Shown here: piece after piece, positions 1 through 6,178 of the stretch
How the letters are laid out: the number at the start of each line of letters is the position of its first letter
Numbering within the stretch: position 1 is the stretch's first letter
Origin: CAZBUH01 sp964495095
GTDB taxonomy: Bacteria > Bacillota > Clostridia > Oscillospirales > Oscillospiraceae
Assembly (NCBI GenBank): GCA_964495095.1
Contig: CAZBUH010000043.1
Coordinates: 1 to 15,314, forward strand
DNA length: 15,314 nucleotides
Direction: 5' to 3'
The notes under the pieces: model-generated
The model's input: the letters and a program-made list of their open reading frames with translations, nothing else
What the model was told of the DNA's origin: nothing
The model's database searches: none
Translations under genes and position numbers: made by a program

Positions 1-54
1 ACCTGTGACCCCATGCTTGTAAGGCATGTGCTCTCCCAGCTGAGCTATGCTCCC
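1..54 (-). tRNA. tRNA-Val (anticodon TAC), 3' end cut off
   Basis: Read on the minus strand, the sequence begins with acceptor strand GGGAGCA. It continues with a D arm (GCTC..GAGC) and an anticodon arm CATGC-CTTACAA-GCATG, which places anticodon TAC at 21-19, so the tRNA decodes valine GUN codons. The T arm and 3' acceptor strand lie outside the window. A strong promoter lies about 30 bp upstream, within the end of hslO, so this tRNA can be made independently of the hslO operon. Confidence 0.93.
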
Positions 55-84
55 ATCATACTGCCTCACCGACAGCGCTTTGTT

Positions 85-113
85 ATTGTAACAAATGGAG
101 TTTGAATTGTCAA
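85..113 (-). promoter_or_regulatory. Promoter of tRNA-Val (TTGACA-17-TACAAT)
   Basis: On the minus strand a perfect -35 TTGACA (113-108) is followed after 17 bp by -10 TACAAT (90-85). The predicted start is near 78, about 24 nt before the mature tRNA. The -35 hexamer contains the TGA stop codon of hslO. A 7-bp inverted repeat (TTTGTTA/TAACAAA, 79-95) overlaps the -10 and the start region. Confidence 0.8.
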
Positions 114-1009
114 CACCCTTTTAAATTTTTTTCAATTTTTTCATGGCGCATCCTGACAATTTCTTCCGGCGTAAACTCATACACCGCGTCGCAGAACTGG
201 CACCGGACCTCCACGTTTTCGCCCTTCTCCTCCATGTCCCGCAGCTCGCTGTCGTCAAGGCTTCCCAGCACCTCCGCCACCTTCCGGCGGCTGCACCGGC
301 ACCTGTACTCCACAGGTGTCTCCTCCAATATTCTGGGCTCCAGCCCCTCCAGCACACGGTCTATAAGCACCGCCGGCCCGAACCCGTCCCGGAGCAGATC
401 CGTAACGGCCCCGGCCTTCGTTACGTTCCCCTCAAGCCTTTCCAGAAGCCCGTCGGGAGCGCCGGGCATAAGCTGGACTATATAGCCCCCGGCGGCTATG
501 ACGCTCTGATCCCTGTCCACAAGCACCCCGAGGGCGCAGGCCGTGGGCACCTGCTCGCTCTCCAGGTAATATGCCGCAAGATCCTCGGCTATCTCTCCGC
601 CGATAAGCTCCACGCTGCCCACATACGGGTCCTTTAAATTCAGGTCCTTTATAACCGTGAGCATACCTTTGCTGCCGACGGCGGCGCCCACGTCAAGCTT
701 GCCATCCTGCCGGAGGGGCAGCTCCACCCCCGGATTCTGCACATAGCCCCTGACGTTGCCCTCGCAGTCGGATACGGCGATTATGCTCCCCAGAGGCCCG
801 CCGCCGTTTATCCTGACGGTAACGGAGCCGTCCTGCTCCTTTAGCATGTTGCCCATCATCGACGCCGCGGCCAGAGTCCGGCCCAGGGCCGCCGTGGCCA
901 CGGGCATGGTCATGTGTATTTTCCTGGCCCGCTCGGTTATCTCCCTTGTGTCAGCTGCGGAGATTTTTATAAAGCCGTCCCCCGCCACGGCCCTTATAAG
1001 CTTATCCAT
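110..1009 (-). CDS. hslO: Hsp33 redox-regulated holdase chaperone
   Basis: The product is 299 aa, the usual Hsp33 length. Hsp33 is a cytosolic holdase that is switched on when oxidation releases zinc from four C-terminal cysteines and forms disulfides. All four are present in the expected CxC...CxxC arrangement: C237 and C239 (CRC), C270 and C273 (CQFC). The N-terminal domain opens with the family-typical DKLIRAVAGDGFIKI. The start ATG follows a GAGGA sequence and shares its A with the TAA stop of the upstream methyltransferase gene (TAATG), so the two are translationally coupled. It is the last protein gene of a yerC-methyltransferase-hslO operon, and no convincing terminator separates it from the tRNA-Val downstream. 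The identification rests on the cysteine pattern and overall sequence. Confidence 0.97.
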   Translation of the reverse strand: MDKLIRAVAGDGFIKISAADTREITERARKIHMTMPVATAALGRTLAAASMMGNMLKEQDGSVTVRINGGGPLGSIIAVSDCEGNVRGYVQNPGVELPLRQDGKLDVGAAVGSKGMLTVIKDLNLKDPYVGSVELIGGEIAEDLAAYYLESEQVPTACALGVLVDRDQSVIAAGGYIVQLMPGAPDGLLERLEGNVTKAGAVTDLLRDGFGPAVLIDRVLEGLEPRILEETPVEYRCRCSRRKVAEVLGSLDDSELRDMEEKGENVEVRCQFCDAVYEFTPEEIVRMRHEKIEKNLKGC

Positions 1010-1755
1010 TATTCAGGCTTCCTCGCTGAAACAAAAATTCTCATCTCGTCCTCTTCAGGCGGCTTCTCGCTTAAATTCCCGTAAAAGCGTATGTCGCAGA
1101 ATCCCGCCTTTTCCAGAGCCTCTCTCAGCTCCTCCGCAGAGTAGGCGTACTCGAAATGCTCCTCGCAGCTTCTCTCCCAGTTTACCTTGGAACGGGTGAA
1201 AATATCCACGCCGTAAAAGCAGGCCCGCTCCTCCGGGATAAATTCCGTCCGCCAGACGCAGAACACATCGTCGTTCTCGTCCACATAGAGCCCGCCGTCC
1301 ATCATCCGGAACTTGTGCTCCGTGTTCACATCGAAAATAAAAGCGCCCCCTGGCTCAAGAAAAAGCCGGACACGGCGGAACACCTCATCCAGCTTATCCC
1401 TCTCCACATAATTTATGCCGTCCAGGGAACAATAGGCGGCGTCCACAGTCCCGTAGAGATCCAGCTCCGCCATATCCTGATTCAGAAGAAGGGGCTTTAT
1501 CCCCTCAACGCCGGCGGCCTTTTCCGCGGCCTCCATAAGCATGTCCGCCGACCCGTCGGTGCCTATCATCTCATAGCCACGGCCGGCCATTATGGCGAGG
1601 AGCGTACCCGTACCGCAGGCAAGGTCCAGCAGCGTGTGTACCCTGATGCCCATACCGGCGAACATTTTTTCGTAATACGCGGCAAATTCCCCGTAGTCCA
1701 CGTCCTGCATAAGGCCGTCGTAAACGTGGGCGAAGGACTCATAGGAAGAACTCAT
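1009..1755 (-). CDS. Class I SAM-dependent methyltransferase
   Basis: The product is 248 aa with a Rossmann-type methyltransferase fold. Motif I, LDLACGTGT (residues 43-51), is the S-adenosylmethionine-binding glycine loop, followed by an acidic strand end (GTDGSADML) that would contact the ribose. N-terminal YESFAHVYDGLMQDVDY is typical of the Methyltransf_25/YqeM-like group of Firmicutes small-molecule or RNA methyltransferases. The substrate cannot be deduced. The ATG overlaps the yerC stop by 4 nt (ATGA) and the stop overlaps the hslO start by 1 nt, so the three genes form a tightly coupled operon. The family call is secure; a specific function is not claimed. Confidence 0.9.
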   Translation of the reverse strand: MSSSYESFAHVYDGLMQDVDYGEFAAYYEKMFAGMGIRVHTLLDLACGTGTLLAIMAGRGYEMIGTDGSADMLMEAAEKAAGVEGIKPLLLNQDMAELDLYGTVDAAYCSLDGINYVERDKLDEVFRRVRLFLEPGGAFIFDVNTEHKFRMMDGGLYVDENDDVFCVWRTEFIPEERACFYGVDIFTRSKVNWERSCEEHFEYAYSAEELREALEKAGFCDIRFYGNLSEKPPEEDEMRIFVSARKPE

Positions 1756-2048
1756 TTTTTCTGTTCCTTCAGCCGCTGAAAGGCTATCTCATATCCGTCC
1801 GCGCCGTACTGGAGGCTTCTGTTCACGCGGCTTATGGTGGCGCTGCTGGCGCCGGTGCGCTCAAGTATGTCGTTATATATCATACCCTCGTTTAAAAGGA
1901 CGGCCACCTGATACCGCTGCTCCATAGCCTGAAGCTCCGTAACGCTGCACAAATCGTCAAAGAATTTCATGCACTCGTCTACGGTCTTAAGGGTGAGAAT
2001 AGCCTTATACATATCCTCATTCCTGTTTTTTTTGATGTCCTTTTTCAT
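1752..2048 (-). CDS. yerC: YerC/YecD family TrpR-like DNA-binding regulator
   Basis: A small 98-aa protein of the YerC/YecD branch of the Trp-repressor superfamily. These are all-helical DNA-binding proteins found widely in Firmicutes whose ligand and regulon are poorly defined. The helix-turn-helix spans about residues 56-79 (MIYNDILERTGASSATISRV), preceded by the conserved ELQAMEQRYQVAVLL helix. I chose ATG at 2048 (MKKDIKK) because GGAGGTG sits 6-8 nt upstream of it; the in-frame GTG at 2063 has no such site and would place the Shine-Dalgarno inside the gene. It heads the operon with the methyltransferase and hslO. An inverted repeat between the divergent promoters is a candidate operator for it. 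Confidence 0.92.
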   Translation of the reverse strand: MKKDIKKNRNEDMYKAILTLKTVDECMKFFDDLCSVTELQAMEQRYQVAVLLNEGMIYNDILERTGASSATISRVNRSLQYGADGYEIAFQRLKEQKK

Positions 2049-2068
2049 CCAGAACACCTCCACGTCAC

Positions 2069-2097
2069 ATTTTACAGTATTACTGCGTTAAAGTAAA
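2069..2097 (-). promoter_or_regulatory. yerC operon promoter (TTTACT-17-TAAAAT)
   Basis: On the minus strand -35 TTTACT (2097-2092) and -10 TAAAAT (2074-2069) are 17 bp apart, about 20 bp upstream of the yerC start codon. It lies back-to-back with the promoter of the divergent DUF3298 gene. The -35 overlaps the left arm of an inverted repeat, AAAGTG(2095-2100)/CACTTT(2108-2113). Confidence 0.6.
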
Positions 2098-2103
2098 GTG
2101 ATT

Positions 2104-2132
2104 TTCACACTTTTTTTACCGCGGCGTATACT
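2104..2132 (+). promoter_or_regulatory. Promoter of the DUF3298 gene (TTCACA-17-TATACT)
   Basis: -35 TTCACA (2104-2109) and -10 TATACT (2127-2132) are separated by 17 bp. The expected start (2137-2141) falls at or inside the Shine-Dalgarno GGGGAGG (2137-2143), so the mRNA leader would be unusually short. The -35 overlaps the right arm of the AAAGTG/CACTTT inverted repeat. Confidence 0.55.
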
Positions 2133-2151
2133 GTATGGGGAGGCAAAAAAA

Positions 2152-2850
2152 TTGGAAACACTTACCGTTACAGAGCGCAGCATCTGCGAGAGCATGGGCT
2201 GTTCGGATATCGCCGTGCTGAAAATCGGCATTACATACCCCGAGTTCTCCGGGGCCGCGCCGAAAAAGGCCCTTTCGCGCATAAACGGGTTTTACGCAAA
2301 ATGCGCCAAGCGTCTCCGGGACATGTGCGCAAAACGGCTCTACCCCGGCGCCGTCCGGGACTTTAACGCAAAGCTCGACGCCGGAATTACGTTTAACCCC
2401 TTTGAGTGCGTGGTGAGATTTTACGTGCCGTATAACGAATTTCCGCTGCTGAGCGTGTATTTCGACATTTACGAGTACGCCGGCGGCGTACATGGCTCCA
2501 CCCACCGGGACGCCGTCACATGGGACGCCGCCCGGGGCTGGCCGCTGCCCCTGTGCCGCTTTTTTGCCCGGGATGAAAATTACAAAAGGCTCCTTATAAG
2601 AAACTCCGCCGATATTATCGCCTCGGAGCTGGAATCAGGCTTCGGGGACTATTTCCCAAACTACCGGCGGCTTCTGAGGAAATATTTCTGCGCCGATAAT
2701 TTCTATCTCACGCCGGAAGGGCTTGTCAGCTTTTACCGGCAGATAACCATAGCGCCGTATTACATGGGCATACCCGGTTTTACCCTCTCCAGGAGCTTTC
2801 AGCCGGGGGAGCCGCCCATGCCGTATTCATATGTCCCGCAGGCACAATAG
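2152..2850 (+). CDS. DUF3298 domain-containing protein
   Basis: The product is 232 aa from the start chosen here. The C-terminal half carries the DUF3298 signature: YAGGVHGST, then a strand-rich region and FYLTPEGLVSFYRQITIAPYYMGIPGF. The N-terminal part resembles the DUF4163-like half often paired with it, as in the extracellular part of the anti-sigma factor RsiV. I place the start at TTG 2152 because GGGGAGG lies 8 nt upstream; an in-frame GTG at 2098 has no ribosome site and lies upstream of the best promoter. With either start there is no signal peptide or membrane segment, unlike many members of the family. It is transcribed divergently from yerC. Molecular role unknown. Confidence 0.8.
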   Translation: METLTVTERSICESMGCSDIAVLKIGITYPEFSGAAPKKALSRINGFYAKCAKRLRDMCAKRLYPGAVRDFNAKLDAGITFNPFECVVRFYVPYNEFPLLSVYFDIYEYAGGVHGSTHRDAVTWDAARGWPLPLCRFFARDENYKRLLIRNSADIIASELESGFGDYFPNYRRLLRKYFCADNFYLTPEGLVSFYRQITIAPYYMGIPGFTLSRSFQPGEPPMPYSYVPQAQ

Positions 2851-2892
2851 CAGGTTTTTCCCTGTTTTCAGCGCACTTATTATCTGTTTTCG

Positions 2893-2921
2893 TTGCATTA
2901 TAAAAAATTATAGTGTATAAT
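2893..2921 (+). promoter_or_regulatory. purA promoter (TTGCAT-17-TATAAT)
   Basis: -35 TTGCAT (2893-2898) and a perfect -10 TATAAT (2916-2921) are 17 bp apart. The predicted start near 2928 gives a leader of about 90 nt before purA, which holds the hairpin at 2931-2973. The stretch from the DUF3298 stop (2850) to here shows no strong terminator, only a weak CAGG/CCTG element before a short T run. Confidence 0.8.
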
Positions 2922-2930
2922 ACATTTGTT

Positions 2931-2973
2931 GAAAAAGGCTTTTGCGCCGGGCTGCGGCGTCTGCGCCTTTTTC
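2931..2973 (+). promoter_or_regulatory. Terminator-like hairpin in the purA leader (possible attenuator)
   Basis: Perfect 9-nt outer arms GAAAAAGGC (2931-2939) and GCCTTTTTC (2965-2973) enclose an inner CGCCG/CGGCG stem (2945-2949, 2955-2959). The descending arm includes five T residues. The hairpin begins right at the predicted transcription start and ends 45 nt before the purA ATG, so it would be in the leader RNA. Attenuation is an inference; the T tract lies within the stem rather than after it. Confidence 0.45.
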
Positions 2974-3018
2974 CGCCCCTGATTTAAGTGGGACAATACT
3001 TCCGAAAAGGTGAAAATT

Positions 3019-4299
3019 ATGGTTAAGGCAATCGTTGGCGCCAACTGGGGCGACGAAGGCAAAGGTAAAATCACAGACATGTTTGCGGAGAATTCCGACG
3101 TTGTTATCCGTTTCCAGGGCGGGGCAAACGCGGGACACACCATAATCAACGATTACGGTAAATTCGCCCTGCACATTCTCCCCTCCGGCGTATTTTATCC
3201 GCACACCATGAACATTATAGGAAACGGCGTGGCTTTTGACCCCGACGCTTTTATAAGCGAGATTGAGGATATAACCGGCAAGGGCGTGCCAATGCCCAAC
3301 ATAATGATATCCGACAGGGTCCAGCTTCTCATGCCTTACCACATCCTTCAGGACACTTACGAGGAGGAGCGCCTTGCAGGCAACGCCTACGGCTCTACAA
3401 GGTCCGGCATCGCGCCCTTCTATTCCGACAAATATGCGAAAATAGGCATCCAGGTGAACGAGCTTTTCGACAAGGAGCTTTTAAAGGCCAGGCTCGACAA
3501 AATATGCACCCTCAAAAATGTGCTCTTCCAGCATCTCTACCGCAAGCCTCTGCTCGATAAGGACGAGCTCTTCCAGCACCTTATGGGATGGCGTGAAAAG
3601 CTCCGCCCGTTTTTGGGCGACACTCAGAAATATGTGCACGATGCGCTTGCCCGGAATAAGACCGTCCTTCTTGAGGGCCAGCTTGGCTCCATGAAGGACC
3701 CGGATTTCGGCATATACCCCTTCACCACCTCCTCCCACACCTTGGCCGGCTTCGGCTGTGTGGGCGTAGGCGTGCCCCCTACTGAGCTTAAGGAAATAGC
3801 GGCGGTCACAAAGGCGTATTCCAGCGCAGTGGGCGCGGGCGCTTTCGTCTCCGAGCTTTTCGGTGATGAGGCCGACGAGCTTCGCCGCCGCGGCGGAGAC
3901 GCCGGCGAATTCGGCGCTAAAACGGGCCGCCCCCGCCGGGTAGGCTGGTTTGACGCCGTAGCCACAAAATACGGCTGCCGCGTACAGGGTGCAACCGAGG
4001 CCGTCCTCACCTGCCTTGACGTGCTTGGCTATCTGGACGAAATAAAGGTCTGCACAGGCTATGAGATAGACGGCAAAGTTACGGACGAATTCCCCGTAAC
4101 TCCCCTTCTCAGCAAAGCAAAGCCCGTGTATGAGACGCTGCCCGGCTGGAAATGCGATATCCGCGGCGTCACCGATTACGGCTCGCTGCCCGAAAATGCG
4201 AAGAAATATGTGGACTTTCTGGAGAGCAGGATAGGGGTGCCCATAAAGCTTGTATCCACCGGCCCCAAGCGCCGCGAAATGGCGGTGCGCAGGCCGTGA
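3019..4299 (+). CDS. purA: Adenylosuccinate synthetase
   Basis: PurA joins IMP and aspartate using GTP to make adenylosuccinate, the first committed step from IMP to AMP. The 426-aa product has the normal family length. The P-loop GDEGKGK (residues 11-17) and the catalytic Asp12 and His40 (NAGHT) are present, as are GSTRSGIAPFYSDK, TSSHTLAGFG and the GAKTGRPRRVGWFD segment. I start at ATG 3019 (MVKAIVGANWGDEGKGK), with AAGGTG 6-7 nt upstream; an in-frame GTG at 3010 lies inside that ribosome site. Compared with the E. coli-type enzyme the middle segment is LEGQLGSMKDPDFG and the C-terminal signature is STGPKR rather than SVGPDR, features I associate with a clostridial clade. The stop overlaps the start of the next gene by 4 nt. 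Confidence 0.97.
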   Translation: MVKAIVGANWGDEGKGKITDMFAENSDVVIRFQGGANAGHTIINDYGKFALHILPSGVFYPHTMNIIGNGVAFDPDAFISEIEDITGKGVPMPNIMISDRVQLLMPYHILQDTYEEERLAGNAYGSTRSGIAPFYSDKYAKIGIQVNELFDKELLKARLDKICTLKNVLFQHLYRKPLLDKDELFQHLMGWREKLRPFLGDTQKYVHDALARNKTVLLEGQLGSMKDPDFGIYPFTTSSHTLAGFGCVGVGVPPTELKEIAAVTKAYSSAVGAGAFVSELFGDEADELRRRGGDAGEFGAKTGRPRRVGWFDAVATKYGCRVQGATEAVLTCLDVLGYLDEIKVCTGYEIDGKVTDEFPVTPLLSKAKPVYETLPGWKCDIRGVTDYGSLPENAKKYVDFLESRIGVPIKLVSTGPKRREMAVRRP

Positions 4300-4565
4300 A
4301 CGAGCTTACGCTTTTCATCCTGCCCGACTGCCCCCACTGCGTAAAGGCTCTGCGGCTGCAGAGGGAGCTTATTGAGGAATTTCCGGAGCTCAGCGCCGTC
4401 AACATCCGGGTGATAGACGAGTCGGCGGAGCCTGAGCTGGCGGACAGCTTCGATTACTACTACGTCCCCACATACTATCTGGGCGGCGAAAAGCTCCATG
4501 AGGGTATTGTCGATAAAGAGCTTGTAAGGTCGATACTTTATAAAGCCCTCGGCTGCAATTCATAA
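4296..4565 (+). CDS. Small thioredoxin/glutaredoxin-fold protein (CPHC)
   Basis: An 89-aa single-domain protein with a thioredoxin fold. Strand ELTLFILPD leads to the redox motif CPHC (residues 12-15), and the cis-proline loop appears as VPTYYLGG (P58). Length and motif suit a glutaredoxin- or NrdH-like thiol-disulfide carrier. The start GTG 4296 is set by a GTGA overlap with the purA stop; the longer in-frame extension back to 4152 only shadows purA. No strong Shine-Dalgarno is visible, so translation probably depends on ribosomes finishing purA. A terminator follows immediately. Its redox partner is unknown, and why it is coupled to purA is not evident. Confidence 0.85.
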   Translation: MNELTLFILPDCPHCVKALRLQRELIEEFPELSAVNIRVIDESAEPELADSFDYYYVPTYYLGGEKLHEGIVDKELVRSILYKALGCNS

Positions 4566-4573
4566 AATATTAC

Positions 4574-4606
4574 GGCGCCCTGCCTTGAGCCGGGCGCTGT
4601 TTTTTT
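4574..4606 (+). terminator. Rho-independent terminator after the purA operon
   Basis: Stem GCGCCC (4575-4580) / GGGCGC (4592-4597) with an 11-nt loop is followed by TGTTTTTTT, 10 nt after the thioredoxin-like gene. Confidence 0.88.
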
Positions 4607-4696
4607 GCAGACGGGCCTGCCGGGCGCGGCCGGCTCCGTTTTGCTTCCGTCAGATTTACGGCAGAAATTCAAAAACCGCCTTATGCTGTAAAATTG

Positions 4697-4728
4697 TTGC
4701 TGATTTTTCCGCGGCGCAGTGGTATAAT
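4697..4728 (+). promoter_or_regulatory. trkA promoter with extended -10
   Basis: TGGTATAAT (4720-4728) is an extended -10 element. The -35 is poor: TTGCTG (4697-4702) would need a 20-bp spacer. The predicted leader is about 45 nt, too short for a c-di-AMP riboswitch of the kind that controls some potassium transporter genes. Apart from this promoter and a GC-rich inverted repeat just after the terminator, I see nothing else in 4607-4778. Confidence 0.6.
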
Positions 4729-4778
4729 ATAATATATTTGTTTTTAAAGGCGCACGTCCTGCAAGAGAGGCGTTTTAA

Positions 4779-6158
4779 ATGGTAAAAAGGAAGAACAGGG
4801 GCCTTAATATTATAATCGTAGGCTGCGGCAAGGTGGGTGTCACCCTTATCGAGCAGCTTACGAGGGAAGGCCACGACATCACCATCATCGACAAAAATCC
4901 CCAGAAGATACAGTCCATCACCAACACCTACGACGTAATGGGCATAACCGGCAACGGGGCCAGCTACAGCGTCCAGATGGAGGCCGGAATAGAAAATTCC
5001 GACCTGCTTATCGCCGTCACGGATTCGGACGAACTCAACCTGCTCTGCTGCACCGTGGCAAAGCGCGTGGGCGACTGCGCCGCCATCGCCCGTGTCCGCA
5101 CGCCGGACTACAGCATGGAGGTGGGCTATCTCCGGGAAAAGCTGGGCCTTGCTCTCATTATAAACCCGGAGCTGGAGGCAGCCAAAGAGGTAGCCAGGAT
5201 ACTCTACCTCCCCACTGCCCTGGAGGTGAATTCCTTTGCCCACGGCCAGGTGGAGCTTGTAAAATTCAAGGTCCCCCAGGGCAACACGCTGGACGGTATG
5301 AGCATCGCCGTTCTGGGCCGCTCTGTAGTGACAAATATCCTTATCTGCGCCGTGGAGCGCGAGGGGCAGGTCTATATCCCATCCGGCGAGTTCCGGATAA
5401 AAAAGGACGACGTTATCTCCTTTGTGGCAACTCGCGCCGTAGCCAAGGCATTCCTCGAAAACATCGGATTTATCACAAACCAGGTGAAAAACGTCATGAT
5501 AATCGGCGGCGGCAAGGCGGCCTATTACCTGGCCGACCAGCTTCTGAAAGCCGGCATCGAGGTAAAAATAATCGAAATTGACAGAAAGCGCTGTGAGGAG
5601 CTGAGCGATCTGCTCCCCGGGGCCACTATCATAAACGGCGACGGCACAAGCGAGGAGCTTTTAAAGGAGGAGGGCATCGAATATGTGGAGGCCTTCGTCC
5701 CCCTCACCGGCATCGACGAGGAAAACATCATGCTCACCCTCCACGCACGGCAGGTATCAAAGGCCAAGGTCGTCACCAAAATAAACCGCATTACCTTCAA
5801 GGATGTTATAACGAGCCTGGACCTGGGCAGCGTCGTCTACCCAAGGTACATAACCTCCGAGACGATAATCGCCTATGTGAGAGCAAAAAAGGACTCCATG
5901 GACAGCAACATTGAGACTCTTTACCACATGTTCGATTCCCGTGTGGAGGCAATAGAGTTCCGGGTGGATGAGCCGTCCCCCGTCACCGGCATTCCTCTCA
6001 AGGATCTGCCTCTGAAAAAGGATCTGCTCATATCGTTTATAAACCGGAACGGCTCCATAATCATCCCCTCCGGCCAGGACGATATCGAGGTGGGCGACAC
6101 CGTGATGATAGTCACAACCCACACGGGCTTTAACGATATTCAGGACATTCTGGCGTAA
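4779..6158 (+). CDS. trkA: Potassium uptake regulatory subunit TrkA
   Basis: TrkA is the cytosolic nucleotide-binding ring that gates the TrkH potassium channel. The 459-aa protein has the expected tandem architecture RCK_N-RCK_C-RCK_N-RCK_C. The first Rossmann loop is VGCGKVG (residues 14-20) with the acidic strand end TIIDKNPQK; the second is IIGGGKAA (241-248), where the last glycine of GxGxxG is replaced by Ala, so the second NAD site may be weaker. C-terminal RCK_C segments appear at about 150-220 and 385-459 (IPSGQDDIEVGDTVMIV). ATG 4779 follows AGAGAGG by 8 nt. trkH starts 20 nt downstream, and the pair makes a complete uptake system. Confidence 0.95.
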   Translation: MVKRKNRGLNIIIVGCGKVGVTLIEQLTREGHDITIIDKNPQKIQSITNTYDVMGITGNGASYSVQMEAGIENSDLLIAVTDSDELNLLCCTVAKRVGDCAAIARVRTPDYSMEVGYLREKLGLALIINPELEAAKEVARILYLPTALEVNSFAHGQVELVKFKVPQGNTLDGMSIAVLGRSVVTNILICAVEREGQVYIPSGEFRIKKDDVISFVATRAVAKAFLENIGFITNQVKNVMIIGGGKAAYYLADQLLKAGIEVKIIEIDRKRCEELSDLLPGATIINGDGTSEELLKEEGIEYVEAFVPLTGIDEENIMLTLHARQVSKAKVVTKINRITFKDVITSLDLGSVVYPRYITSETIIAYVRAKKDSMDSNIETLYHMFDSRVEAIEFRVDEPSPVTGIPLKDLPLKKDLLISFINRNGSIIIPSGQDDIEVGDTVMIVTTHTGFNDIQDILA

Positions 6159-6178
6159 GGCGGGGTTTATGTAAGACC

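Noticed and set aside
4607..4778. Riboswitch (for example c-di-AMP type) upstream of trkA
   Set aside because: The leader after the predicted -10 is only about 45 nt, and no conserved riboswitch core is recognisable.
6169..6174. ATG-TAA minimal start-stop just before trkH
   Set aside because: Such elements can lower translation, but a two-codon occurrence out of frame with trkH is easily due to chance, and nothing else supports it.
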